This document shows positions 54,993 to 64,000 of a stretch of DNA of 64,000 nucleotides, one piece after another. Under the pieces are notes generated by a model. That model saw only the letters and a program-made list of their open reading frames with translations, searched no databases and was not told where the DNA came from. Source of the DNA: Alphaproteobacteria bacterium (GTDB lineage Bacteria > Pseudomonadota > Alphaproteobacteria > UBA6615); contig JAJFJA010000054.1 in NCBI GenBank assembly GCA_021774445.1, forward strand, positions 1 to 64,000, given 5' to 3'. Made by a program: the position numbers and the translations under genes. The first letter of the stretch is position 1. Every line of letters starts with the position of its first letter.

Positions 54993-57329
54993 CTACTGAG
55001 CGGCCGCGCGCCGGCCGCCGGGTTTGCGGCGTTTGCTACGCTCCGCGGTGCCCAGGCGGATCGACTCATGGGCGGCCAGGGCGGCCGCATTCACCAGGTC
55101 ATTGACGGTCGATCGCATCGGCACGATTTGCGCCGCCTGAGACAGCCCCATCAGGATCGGTCCGACGGAGGTGCCCGCCCCGGTCTGGTGCAACAGTCGC
55201 GACACGATATGCGACGAATGCAATCCCGGCATGATCAGCACATTGGCCGGCCCGTTGAGCCGGCAGAACGGATAGACCCGTTCCCGCAAGGCCGGTTCCA
55301 GCGCCATGTCCACGCTCATTTCACCGTCATACTCGAAATCCACGTCCTTGCGCGCGTCCATGGCTTCAACGGCTTCTCGCACCCGCCGCGCCATCACCCG
55401 GTCGGGATTGCCGAAATTGGAGAAGCTCAGGAACGCGACCTTGGGCTCATGCCCCATCTGCCGTGCCTTGGCCGCGCTCTGCACCGCGATGTCGGCCATC
55501 ACCTCCGGACCGGGTAGCTCATGCACACTGGTATCGGCGATGAACAATGTCCGCCCGCGGCCGATGGTAATGCTGAGCCCGAAGACCTCTTCACCCGGCT
55601 TGCGGTCGAGCACCAGTTCGAGATCCGCGAAACAGGTGTGGAAGGCCCGCGTCAGGCCGGTAACCATGGCGTCGGCCTGCCCGCTGGCCACCATGCAGGC
55701 TGCGAACACGTTGCGGTTCTGATTGACCATGCGCTGGCAATCGCGGAACAGCGAGCCCTTGCGCTGCAGCCGCTCATAGAGATAGTCCACATAGCGGCCG
55801 CGCTCGTCGTCGAGCCGCGCATTGTGGACTTCCAACTCGCCCACCCCACCGTGCAGCCCCAGCGCCTTGATTTTCTGCCGCACTAGTTCCTCGCGGCCGA
55901 TCAGCACCGGCGTGCCGAGCCGGGCGTTGCGGAAACCGATGGCGGCGCGGATGGCCTTTTCCTCTTCGCCTTCGGCGAAGATCACCCGCCGCGGATTTTC
56001 CCGCACCGCCTGGAAGATCGCCTGCACGCTTGCCGCGGTAGGGTCGAGGCGCTGGGCCAGTTCCCGCCGGTAGGACTCCATGATGGCGATCGGCTTGCGC
56101 GCCACCCCGGAGTCCATGGCCGCCTTCGCCACCGCCGGCGGCACCGACTCCATCAATCGTGGATCGAACGGCACCGGAATGATGTAACCCGGGCCATAGC
56201 GCAGCCGCGTATCGGCATAGACTTCATCCAACTCGTCCGGCACGTCCTCCCGGGCCAAGGCCGCGATGGCTTCCGCGGCGGCGATTTTCATCGGCTCGTT
56301 GATCGTCCGCGCCCGCACGTCGAGCGCCCCGCGGAAGATATAGGGGAAACCCAGCACGTTGTTGACCTGGTTGGGATAGTCCGACCGTCCGGTCGCCGTA
56401 ATCGCATCGGGGCGGGCGGCACTGACCGCCTCCGGCGTGATCTCCGGGTCGGGATTGGCCATCGCAAAGATGATCGGCCGACTCGCCATCGACTTGACCA
56501 TATCCTGCGACACCGCGTCCTTGACCGACAGGCCGATGAAGACGTCCGCGCCCCGCATCGCATCCGCCAGGTTCCGCGCCTCCGTTTGCGCCGCATGGGC
56601 CGATTTCCATTGGTTCATGCGCTCCGTGCGGCCGGCGTAGATGACCCCCTTGGTGTCGCACAGCACCACATTGTCATGCGGCGCGCCCATCGCCTTGATC
56701 AGCTCGGCGCAGGCGATCGCCGCCGAACCGGCACCGTTGATCACCACTTTTATGTGGTCGATGGCCCGGCCGGTCAGGTCCAGCGCATTGATCAACGCCG
56801 CCGCGGTGACGATGGCGGTGCCGTGCTGATCGTCATGGAATACCGGGATGTCCATCAGTTCGCGCAGCCGCTGCTCGATGATGAAACATTCCGGCGCTTT
56901 GATGTCCTCCAGATTGATGCCGCCGAAGCTCGGCCCCAGATAGCGCACGCAATTGACGAACTCGTCGACGTCCTCGGTGGCCACTTCCAAGTCGATCCCG
57001 TCGATATCGGCGAACCGCTTGAACAACACCGATTTGCCTTCCATCACCGGCTTCGCCGCCAGCGCCCCGATATTGCCGAGGCCCAGCACCGCCGTGCCGT
57101 TGGAGATCACCGCCACCAGGTTGCCTTTGGCGGTGTAGTCGTAGGCCTTGGCCGGGTCTTCGTAGATCTTCAGGCAGGGCGCCGCGACCCCGGGCGAGTA
57201 GGCCAGACTGAGGTCGCGCTGGGTCGTCAGCGGCTTGGTCGGGCTGATTTCGATTTTTCCGGGCCGCCCCGACGCATGCATATGCAGCGCATCTTCTTCC
57301 AGGTTCGCGTGGTTGCGTTGATCCGACAT
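54993..57329 (-). CDS. maeB: NADP-dependent malic enzyme (MaeB-type, with PTA-like domain)
   Basis: A 778-residue enzyme from the ATG at 57329. The malic domain (1-430) has [60 protein letters not shown] and [19 protein letters not shown]-terminal phosphotransacetylase-like domain (about 440-770; [20 protein letters not shown]) is typical of alphaproteobacterial MaeB/TME and is regulatory. It converts malate to pyruvate plus CO2, making NADPH. Divergent from mutS. Confidence 0.96.
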   Translation of the reverse strand: MSDQRNHANLEEDALHMHASGRPGKIEISPTKPLTTQRDLSLAYSPGVAAPCLKIYEDPAKAYDYTAKGNLVAVISNGTAVLGLGNIGALAAKPVMEGKSVLFKRFADIDGIDLEVATEDVDEFVNCVRYLGPSFGGINLEDIKAPECFIIEQRLRELMDIPVFHDDQHGTAIVTAAALINALDLTGRAIDHIKVVINGAGSAAIACAELIKAMGAPHDNVVLCDTKGVIYAGRTERMNQWKSAHAAQTEARNLADAMRGADVFIGLSVKDAVSQDMVKSMASRPIIFAMANPDPEITPEAVSAARPDAITATGRSDYPNQVNNVLGFPYIFRGALDVRARTINEPMKIAAAEAIAALAREDVPDELDEVYADTRLRYGPGYIIPVPFDPRLMESVPPAVAKAAMDSGVARKPIAIMESYRRELAQRLDPTAASVQAIFQAVRENPRRVIFAEGEEEKAIRAAIGFRNARLGTPVLIGREELVRQKIKALGLHGGVGELEVHNARLDDERGRYVDYLYERLQRKGSLFRDCQRMVNQNRNVFAACMVASGQADAMVTGLTRAFHTCFADLELVLDRKPGEEVFGLSITIGRGRTLFIADTSVHELPGPEVMADIAVQSAAKARQMGHEPKVAFLSFSNFGNPDRVMARRVREAVEAMDARKDVDFEYDGEMSVDMALEPALRERVYPFCRLNGPANVLIMPGLHSSHIVSRLLHQTGAGTSVGPILMGLSQAAQIVPMRSTVNDLVNAAALAAHESIRLGTAERSKRRKPGGRRAAAQ

Positions 57330-57484
57330 ACCTAGCGCCTTTCGGTGGGACGATCGTCGAGGGTGTCGATTTGAGGGTGGCCCGGGATGGCGCCTCAGGT
57401 CAACAGCGTGCACCGGCCGCAGGCTCGTGCAAACGCCGCGGATATGTCATGATAAGCCTCGGCTCCCGACGGTCTCCGCACTCC

Positions 57485-60181
57485 ATGAGCAATAAAACGG
57501 CAAGCAAACGCGCCACAGCCGAGTCGGCCGCGGTAACGCCCATGATGGCGCAGTGGCACACGTTGAAGCGTGCCAATCCCGAATGCCTGCTGTTTTTCCG
57601 CATGGGCGACTTCTTCGAGCTGTTCTTCGATGACGCCGTCGCCGCCGCGGCGGCCCTCGACATCACGTTGACCACCCGCGGCTCCCATGGCGGCGCGCCG
57701 GTCCCCATGGCCGGCGTGCCGGTGCACGCTGCCGAGTTGTATCTCTCGCGGCTCATCCGCCGGGATTTCCGCGTCGCCATCTGCGAGCAGGTCGAAGATC
57801 CGGCCGCCGCCCGCAAGCGCGGGCCAAAGGCCATCGTCGAGCGCGCCGTCGTCCGCGTCGTCACGCCCGGCACCCTGACCGAGGACAGCCTGCTTGAACC
57901 GCGCCGCAACAACTATCTGGCGGCGTTGGCCGAGGCCCAGAACACCCTCGGCTTGGCCTGGCTCGACATCTCCACCGGCGAGTTGTGGTTGCAGCCCTTG
58001 CCCGCGGGTACTTTGGCGGCGGCCTTGGCCCGTGTTTCGCCGGGCGAACTGCTGGTGCCCGAGCATTTGCTGCAGCGTCCCGACTTGTTCGAGCTGTTTG
58101 GCGATCACCAGAGCATTCTGACGCCGCTGCCCGCCAGCCGGCTTGATTCCGCCAACGGCGCCCGCCGCTTGATGACGCTCTATCAGGTCCAGGCCCTTGA
58201 CGCCTTCGGCGATCCGACCCGCGCCGAATTGGCCGCCGCCGGCGGCCTGATCGACTATGTCGAACTGACCCAGGCCGGCAAGCTGCCGCGCCTCGAGCGG
58301 CCGCGGCGCATGCCGCCGCCCGGGGCCAGCGGCGCCGCCATGGAAATCGACCCGGCGACCCGCCGTAATCTCGAACTGACCCGTACCTTGAGCGGCGAAC
58401 GCAAGGGCAGCTTGCTGGCGCTGATCGACACCACTGTCACCAATGGCGGCGGCCGTTTGTTGGCGGCCCGGCTGTCGGCGCCCCTGACCGGCATTGCCGA
58501 AATCAAGGCGCGCCTCGACGCGGTGGATTATTTCCATCAGGCGGCCAACCTGCGCGCCGACATGCGCGCCGCCCTCCGCGGCTCTCCGGATATGGAGCGC
58601 GCCCTGTCGCGCCTGTCCATCGGCCGCGCCGGCCCGCGCGATCTTGCGACTATCCGCGATGGTTTGTCGGCGACCGAGGCCATTCATATCATCCTCGGCC
58701 AGGCGCGCGACGGCCCGTTGCCGGCCGATGTCGAGGCCGACCGCCGGCGTCTTGGCAGCCACGGCACCTTGATCGATCGCCTGACCCGCGCCCTCGGGCC
58801 GACGCTGCCGCTCAACGCCCGCGACGGCGGTTTCATCGCCCCCGATTACGCGGTGGAGTTGGACCAGCAACGCACCCTACGCGATGAAAGTCGCCGCCTG
58901 ATCGCCGGTTTGCAGCAGCGTTATGCCGATCTCGCCGGCATCGCCTCGCTCAAGATCCGTCATAACAATGTGCTTGGCTATTACGTCGAGGTTCCGGCCG
59001 GCCAGGCCACCAAGCTCATCGGTCCCGAGGCCCAGGCCGACCATTTGCCGTTCCAGCACCGCCAGACCATGGCCAACGCCGTCCGCTTCTCCACCCCCGA
59101 GCTGGCCGAGTTGGCCGACAAGATCGGCCGCGCCGCCGATAAGGCCCTGGCGATTGAGCAAGCCTTGTTCGCCGACCTGGTCGGCGAGGTGTTGGCCCGC
59201 GCCGCCGACGTCTCCCATGCCGCCGCCGGTTTGGCCGGTCTTGATGTCGCCTGCGCCCTGGCCGAATTGGCCGTGCAGAACGACTACTGCCGTCCCCGCA
59301 TCGACGACTCCCTGGCCTTCGATATCATCGGCGGTCGCCATCCGGTGGTCGAGGCGGCGCTGCGCGCCGGCGGCGGGGCCTTTGTCGCCAATGCCTGCGA
59401 TTTGTCCGCCGCGCAGCGAGTCTGGCTGCTGACCGGTCCCAACATGGCCGGCAAGAGCACCTTTCTGCGGCAGAACGCGCTGCTCGCCATTCTCGCCCAG
59501 ACCGGCTCTTTCGTCCCGGCCGAGGCCGCCCATATCGGTGTCGTCGATCGCCTGTTCAGCCGTGTCGGCGCGGCCGATGACCTGGCCCGTGGCCGCTCCA
59601 CCTTCATGGTCGAAATGGTCGAGGCCGCGACCATCCTCAATCAGGCCACCGCGCGCAGCTTCGTCATCTTCGATGAAATCGGCCGTGGTACCGCGACCTT
59701 CGATGGGCTGTCCATCGCTTGGGCAACGGTTGAGCATCTCCATGACACCAATCGCGCCCGGGCCTTGTTCGCCACCCACTATCACGAACTGACCAGCCTG
59801 GCCGCCAAACTCGCCAGCCTCGCTTGTTTCACCATGCGGGTGAAGGACTGGCAGGGCGACGTGGTTTTCCTCCATGAAGTTGCCGCCGGCACCGCCGATC
59901 GGTCCTATGGCATTCACGTCGCCCGTCTCGCCGGCCTGCCCCCACCGGTCATCGCCCGCGCCGAACAGGTCCTGGCCTTGTTGGAGCAAGGCGAGCAGGC
60001 CGGCGCCCTGACCCGCCTTAGCGAGGATCTGCCGTTATTCCGTCACGCCGCGCCACCGGCCCGGCGCGGCCCCTCGCCGCTGGCGCAAAAGCTCGCCGCC
60101 ACCGATGCCGACCGGCTGACGCCCCGTCAAGCCCTGGAGTTGCTCTACGAGCTCAAAGACCTCGCCGCGCAGGACGGTTAG
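57485..60181 (+). CDS. mutS: DNA mismatch repair protein MutS
   Basis: An 898-residue protein from the ATG at 57485 (MSNKTASKR); the open frame extends upstream to 57371. The mismatch-reading Phe-x-Glu is at residues 43-45 ([15 protein letters not shown]). The core/lever region is full length. ATPase Walker [21 protein letters not shown]. Walker [21 protein letters not shown]. The switch His region is [10 protein letters not shown]. No lesion is seen, so mismatch recognition should be intact. MFS and glnD genes follow on the same strand. Confidence 0.97.
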   Translation: MSNKTASKRATAESAAVTPMMAQWHTLKRANPECLLFFRMGDFFELFFDDAVAAAAALDITLTTRGSHGGAPVPMAGVPVHAAELYLSRLIRRDFRVAICEQVEDPAAARKRGPKAIVERAVVRVVTPGTLTEDSLLEPRRNNYLAALAEAQNTLGLAWLDISTGELWLQPLPAGTLAAALARVSPGELLVPEHLLQRPDLFELFGDHQSILTPLPASRLDSANGARRLMTLYQVQALDAFGDPTRAELAAAGGLIDYVELTQAGKLPRLERPRRMPPPGASGAAMEIDPATRRNLELTRTLSGERKGSLLALIDTTVTNGGGRLLAARLSAPLTGIAEIKARLDAVDYFHQAANLRADMRAALRGSPDMERALSRLSIGRAGPRDLATIRDGLSATEAIHIILGQARDGPLPADVEADRRRLGSHGTLIDRLTRALGPTLPLNARDGGFIAPDYAVELDQQRTLRDESRRLIAGLQQRYADLAGIASLKIRHNNVLGYYVEVPAGQATKLIGPEAQADHLPFQHRQTMANAVRFSTPELAELADKIGRAADKALAIEQALFADLVGEVLARAADVSHAAAGLAGLDVACALAELAVQNDYCRPRIDDSLAFDIIGGRHPVVEAALRAGGGAFVANACDLSAAQRVWLLTGPNMAGKSTFLRQNALLAILAQTGSFVPAEAAHIGVVDRLFSRVGAADDLARGRSTFMVEMVEAATILNQATARSFVIFDEIGRGTATFDGLSIAWATVEHLHDTNRARALFATHYHELTSLAAKLASLACFTMRVKDWQGDVVFLHEVAAGTADRSYGIHVARLAGLPPPVIARAEQVLALLEQGEQAGALTRLSEDLPLFRHAAPPARRGPSPLAQKLAATDADRLTPRQALELLYELKDLAAQDG

Positions 60182-60186
60182 GCGGC

Positions 60187-61497
60187 ATGACCGATAGAAC
60201 TGTCCGTCACATTCTGACTGGGTTGGCCCGGATTGGCGGCTTTGGCGCCATCGGCACGTTGATGGCCGAGCGCAATTTCCGCATCTACACCATCAGCCAT
60301 GCGGTCAATCTGCCGGGCCTGTGGATCTACCGTGTGGCACTTGCCTGGTTGACCTGGGACCTGACCCATTCCGGTACTTGGCTGGGCCTCGTCGCCGCCG
60401 CCGATGCCTTACCGGGCGTGTTCATCGGACCCCTTGGCGGTGTCCTGGCCGATCGTTTGGATCGCCGCAAACTGGCGCTGATCACCCAGGCGATTCAACT
60501 GGCTTTCGGCTTCACGGTCGCCGTCCTCACGCTGACCGGATTGATTAGCATCGCCAGCTTGTTCCTGCTCACCTTGCTGCGCGGCATCAACGTGTCGTTC
60601 TGGCAGCCGGTGCGTTTGACGTTGGTGCCGGCGCTGGTTCCGCGCGAACAGGTCGGGACCGCCATTGCGTTGCACGCCGCCGTTTTCAATACCGCCTTTT
60701 TCATTGGCCCGGCGCTGGCGGGCCCCTTGATCCTCCTCGGTGGCCCCGGTCTCGCCTTCTCCGTGGACGTGGCCACGTCCACGGTTTTCATGGCGGCATT
60801 ATTGACCATCCATATTCGCCCGGTTCAGGCTACCGGCGCCCGTCGCAGCGTCCTGGCCGAGGTCGGCGAGGGCCTTGCTTTCATTGCCCGCCACCGCGGG
60901 CTTGGCCCCCTGCTGCTGCTTACCGCCACGGCCAGTCTCACCCTGCGCCCGGTCACCGAATTGTTGGCAGGCTTCACCGATCTACTGTTTGCCGGTGGTG
61001 CCGGCACGCTCTCGGCCTTCACCGCGGCGTTGGGATTCGGCGCCCTGGTCGGGGCGGTGTGGGTCATGCGCGGCGGTGACTCGTTCAATCATGCGCGGCA
61101 GATGCTCATTGCCGGCCTGATCTCGGTCGCCGCCGTCGCCGCCTTCATCGCCACCGGCATCTTCCCCATCGCCTTGATTGCCTTGGCGTTTGCCGGCTAC
61201 GGTTTTTCCGTCATCGGCGTCCTTGGTCAAACCTTGGCACAGCACGTCGTGCCGGACGGCATGCGTGGTCGTGTGCTCAGTATTCATGGCCTGCTCATGC
61301 GCGGTGGCCCCGGGATCGGCGCCCTAGCCATGGGGGCCGCGTCCGATACCGTCGGCCTCCGCCTGCCGCTGCTCGTCGGTATCCTCGTTGCCGCCGCCGT
61401 CTACACCCTCGCCTGGACCAGGCGTCGCCGCTTCGCCCGGGCCCTCGCGGACGGCCCCGCGCCGCCCCCGGCTGTGATGCCGGCCGCCGAGCGATAG
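60187..61497 (+). CDS. MFS transporter (EntS-like, MFS_3)
   Basis: A 436-residue membrane protein starting 5 bp after the mutS stop. About 12 hydrophobic segments are visible, with the loop FIGPLGGVLADRLDRRKLAL between segments 2 and 3, the conserved GGVLADRxDRR motif A of the family. The architecture is that of the MFS_3 group, including the enterobactin exporter EntS and drug efflux proteins. Substrate unknown. It sits between mutS and glnD, a position often filled by an MFS gene in Rhodospirillales. Confidence 0.88.
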   Translation: MTDRTVRHILTGLARIGGFGAIGTLMAERNFRIYTISHAVNLPGLWIYRVALAWLTWDLTHSGTWLGLVAAADALPGVFIGPLGGVLADRLDRRKLALITQAIQLAFGFTVAVLTLTGLISIASLFLLTLLRGINVSFWQPVRLTLVPALVPREQVGTAIALHAAVFNTAFFIGPALAGPLILLGGPGLAFSVDVATSTVFMAALLTIHIRPVQATGARRSVLAEVGEGLAFIARHRGLGPLLLLTATASLTLRPVTELLAGFTDLLFAGGAGTLSAFTAALGFGALVGAVWVMRGGDSFNHARQMLIAGLISVAAVAAFIATGIFPIALIALAFAGYGFSVIGVLGQTLAQHVVPDGMRGRVLSIHGLLMRGGPGIGALAMGAASDTVGLRLPLLVGILVAAAVYTLAWTRRRRFARALADGPAPPPAVMPAAER

Positions 61498-61546
61498 ACA
61501 CCGGAATCGCTTGCTACGACGCCCTCGAATCAGCATGTGTAGGGCT

Positions 61547-64000
61547 ATGAACGCGGTCCAAAACCAGCGCCAGATCATCAACCGGCGACGTCTGCTGGCG
61601 GAAATCGACCCGTTCTACACGGCTGGCGGCGATGATAGTGCCCGCCGCGCCAGCGTCCTGGCTTGCCTGAAGACCGCCCTCGCCCACGGTCGCGCCGAGA
61701 TCTATCGCCGCTTCAACGACGAGCGCGTCGGCGGCGACGCCACCGTGCGGGCCACCACCGTGCTGATCGACCAGCTCCTGCGCACGATATATGAACTGGC
61801 GGCGGAACGTGAATTTCCCGGCCACAACCCCACCACGGCGGATCGTCTGGCCGCCGTCGCCGTCGGCGGTTACGGACGGGGCGAATTGGCGCCATACTCC
61901 GACGTCGATCTGTTGTTCGTGATGCCCTACAAGCGCACCCCGCGCAGCGAGCAGATTGTCGAGTATGTGCTCTATATGCTCTGGGATCTCGGCCTAAAGG
62001 TCGGCCACGCCACCCGTTCCCTCGACGAATGTATCCGCCTCGCCCGTAACGACATCACCATTCGCACGTCGCTGATCGAGTCGCGTTATCTGACCGGCGA
62101 TCAGGCGCTGTATCTGGAGTTGCGCCGCCGCTTCTCGGACGACGTGGTTGCCGGGTCGGCGATGACGTTCGTCGAGGCCAAGCTGGCCGAGCGTGACGCC
62201 CGCCACAAACGTCTCGGCGACAGTCGTTATGTCCTAGAGCCCAATATCAAGGAGGGCAAGGGCGGCCTGCGCGATCTCCAGACCCTGTATTGGATCGGCA
62301 AATATGTCTACCGCGTCGACGATGTCGACGAACTCGTGGCCCACAAGGTACTGACGGAGCGCGAGGCCAAGCGGTTCGCCAAGGCCCAGAGCTTTCTCTG
62401 GGCCGTGCGCTGCCATTTGCATTATCTCGCCGACCGCGCCGAGGAGCGCCTGACCTTCGATCGCCAAACCGAGATTGCCGCCCTGCTCGGCTACACCGAC
62501 CATCGTGGGACCCGCGGTGTCGAACGCTTCATGAAGCACTACTACCTGGTCGCCAAGGACGTCGGCAATCTGACCCGGATCTTTTGCGCGTCGATCGAGG
62601 CCGACCACATGCGCCGCCCCTTACTGCGCCTGCCGCGCCTCGGCCGCCGTCAGGATCTCAAGGGTTTCCGCCTCGATGCCGGCCGCCTCCATCTCGATGA
62701 TCCCAACCTTTTCCGCGACGACCCGGTCGCCATGCTGCGGCTGTTTCATGTCAGCCACGAGACCGGCATCGACATGCATCCCCACGCCTTGCGCAAGGTC
62801 ACCCAGAATCTACGTCGCGTCGGCCCAGCCGTGCGCCGCGATCCCGAGGCGAACCGTATCTTCGCCGATCTGGTCACCTCGAAGACCGATCCCGAAATGA
62901 CCTTGCGCTACATGAACGAGGCGGGGTTGCTCGGCCGCTTCCTGCCGGATTTCGGCCGCGTCGTCGGCCAAATGCAACATGACATGTATCATGTCTTCAC
63001 GGTTGATGAGCACACGGTGCGCGCCCTCGGCATCCTCCATCGTATCGAGTTGGGGCTCTACGCCGATGAGCATCCCCTCAGCACCAGGATCATCCACCAG
63101 GTGCAGTCCCGGCGGGCGCTCTATTTCGGCTTGTTGTTTCATGACATCGCCAAGGGCCGCGGCGGCGATCATTCGGCGCTCGGCGCCGAGCTGGCCGAAC
63201 GCGCCGGTCCTGGCCTCGGCCTGGATCCGGAGGAGACCGAGACCGTCGCCTGGCTGGTGCGCCACCATTTGATCATGAGCAACACGGCCTTCAAGCGCGA
63301 TATCGCCGACCCGCGCACCATCAGCAATTTTATCGCCACCGTTCAGTCGCCTGAACGGCTACGTCTGCTCATTTGTTTGACCGTGGCCGATATCCGTGCC
63401 GTCGGGCCGAAGGTCTGGAACAACTGGAAGGCCGCGCTGCTCCGAGAACTCTATCACGCCGCCGAAGACATGATGTCCGACGGCCAGGCCGTGAGCGACC
63501 GCGACACCCGTGTCGCTGCCGCCCGAACCGCCTTGCGCGCCGAACTTTCCGACTGGCCCGACGCGGCGGTCGACGCCCATCTCGCCCGTGGTTATCCGGG
63601 CTATTGGCTCGCCTTCGACACCGCCACCCTGGCCCGTCACGCCCGCCAAATGCGCGCCGCCGAGCAACGTAAGGCACCCCTGAGCATCGAGACCCTGGTC
63701 GATGGCGCCCGCGCCGTCACCGAGGTCACGATCTACACCCTTGACCATCCCGGCGTATTCTCCGCCATCAGCGGCGCCATGGCCGCCTGCGGCGCCAACA
63801 TCGTCGATGCCCGGATTTTCACCACCCCGCACGGCATGGCTTTAGACAGCTTTTGGGTTCAGGACGAAAACGGTGCCGCCTTCGATCGGCCGGAGCGCCT
63901 GGCCCGCCTGTCGGTTCTTGTGGAGCGCAGCCTCAGCGGTCGTCTGAAGCCCGAGGAGGTCAGCCGCCGGCCCGCCTTCGCACCCGCCAGCAACGGCGTC
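61547..64000 (+). CDS. glnD: Protein-PII uridylyltransferase GlnD (3' end outside window)
   Basis: 818 codons lie in the window and the gene continues past the right edge. It starts at the ATG at 61547. The nucleotidyltransferase domain has AVGGYGRGELAPYSDVDLLF (about residues 106-125). A linker with EPNIKEGKGGLRDLQTLYWI follows. The HD domain (LLFHDIAKGRGGDHSALGAE) removes UMP. The first ACT domain (VTIYTLDHPGVFSAISGAMA) senses glutamine. GlnD modifies PII proteins to signal nitrogen status. The second ACT domain and stop are not in view. Confidence 0.97.
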   Translation, partial: MNAVQNQRQIINRRRLLAEIDPFYTAGGDDSARRASVLACLKTALAHGRAEIYRRFNDERVGGDATVRATTVLIDQLLRTIYELAAEREFPGHNPTTADRLAAVAVGGYGRGELAPYSDVDLLFVMPYKRTPRSEQIVEYVLYMLWDLGLKVGHATRSLDECIRLARNDITIRTSLIESRYLTGDQALYLELRRRFSDDVVAGSAMTFVEAKLAERDARHKRLGDSRYVLEPNIKEGKGGLRDLQTLYWIGKYVYRVDDVDELVAHKVLTEREAKRFAKAQSFLWAVRCHLHYLADRAEERLTFDRQTEIAALLGYTDHRGTRGVERFMKHYYLVAKDVGNLTRIFCASIEADHMRRPLLRLPRLGRRQDLKGFRLDAGRLHLDDPNLFRDDPVAMLRLFHVSHETGIDMHPHALRKVTQNLRRVGPAVRRDPEANRIFADLVTSKTDPEMTLRYMNEAGLLGRFLPDFGRVVGQMQHDMYHVFTVDEHTVRALGILHRIELGLYADEHPLSTRIIHQVQSRRALYFGLLFHDIAKGRGGDHSALGAELAERAGPGLGLDPEETETVAWLVRHHLIMSNTAFKRDIADPRTISNFIATVQSPERLRLLICLTVADIRAVGPKVWNNWKAALLRELYHAAEDMMSDGQAVSDRDTRVAAARTALRAELSDWPDAAVDAHLARGYPGYWLAFDTATLARHARQMRAAEQRKAPLSIETLVDGARAVTEVTIYTLDHPGVFSAISGAMAACGANIVDARIFTTPHGMALDSFWVQDENGAAFDRPERLARLSVLVERSLSGRLKPEEVSRRPAFAPASNGV

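Noticed and set aside
57395..58870. 491-codon open frame antisense to mutS
   Set aside because: Shadow of mutS codon usage: Gln/Gly/Arg-rich translation, no start signal, no family.

Overview
The window is high-GC chromosomal DNA from an alphaproteobacterium. The best fit is a Rhodospirillales-like lineage, judged from gene content and order rather than from any rRNA (none is present). Indicators are the lpoA/rsmI/yraN/gshB block, the hemW-rdgB-rph / hrcA-grpE-dnaK-dnaJ block, alphaproteobacterial-type long PstA and PstC, CysD plus fused CysNC, and the mutS-MFS-glnD end.

Bases 1 to about 7,870 are accessory and scarred. They hold a truncated IS1182-like transposase, a 522-residue regulator joining a LysR-type DNA-binding domain to TolB-like and TPR domains, a divergent kinesin-light-chain-type TPR protein sharing a perfect palindrome with it, a broken class III cyclase, an AT-hook-like orphan, a zinc-ribbon transposase-like gene interrupted by an IS3-family end, an oxidoreductase/metallo-beta-lactamase pair, and a comM gene that loses its C-terminal third where the accessory DNA meets the core.

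From about 9,160 to the end the genes are mostly core and densely packed: an Asp/Asn hydroxylase-like protein, gshB, a BON lipoprotein, yraN, rsmI and a divergent LpoA-like lipoprotein; a membrane adenylate cyclase followed by a receiver/Hpt pair; a hemerythrin protein with an FNR/FixK-type box; nudix; hemW-rdgB-rph; hrcA-grpE-dnaK-dnaJ; a hybrid kinase pair; a sulfate activation and sulfotransferase cluster (cysD, cysNC, TPR-sulfotransferase); dapB; nth; a small membrane protein plus lipoprotein pair; a CysZ-like protein; a PfkB kinase; a YejA-like binding protein; ald; a decayed brnTA module; the full phosphate regulon phoR-pstSCAB-phoU-phoB; maeB; mutS; an MFS transporter; and glnD running off the right edge.

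Three groups of genes appear to work together. CysD and CysNC make PAPS next to a sulfotransferase that would use it. PhoR, PhoB, PhoU and PstSCAB form one phosphate-sensing unit, with Pho boxes overlapping the phoR stop codon and a terminator between pstS and pstC. HrcA, GrpE, DnaK and DnaJ form the heat-shock group. No CRISPR array, rRNA or tRNA was seen, and no complete new defence or mobile system. The most unusual items are the LysR-TolB-TPR fusion with its palindromic operator, the decayed BrnT beside an intact BrnA, the truncated comM, and a 47-residue membrane protein gene translationally coupled to a lipoprotein gene.
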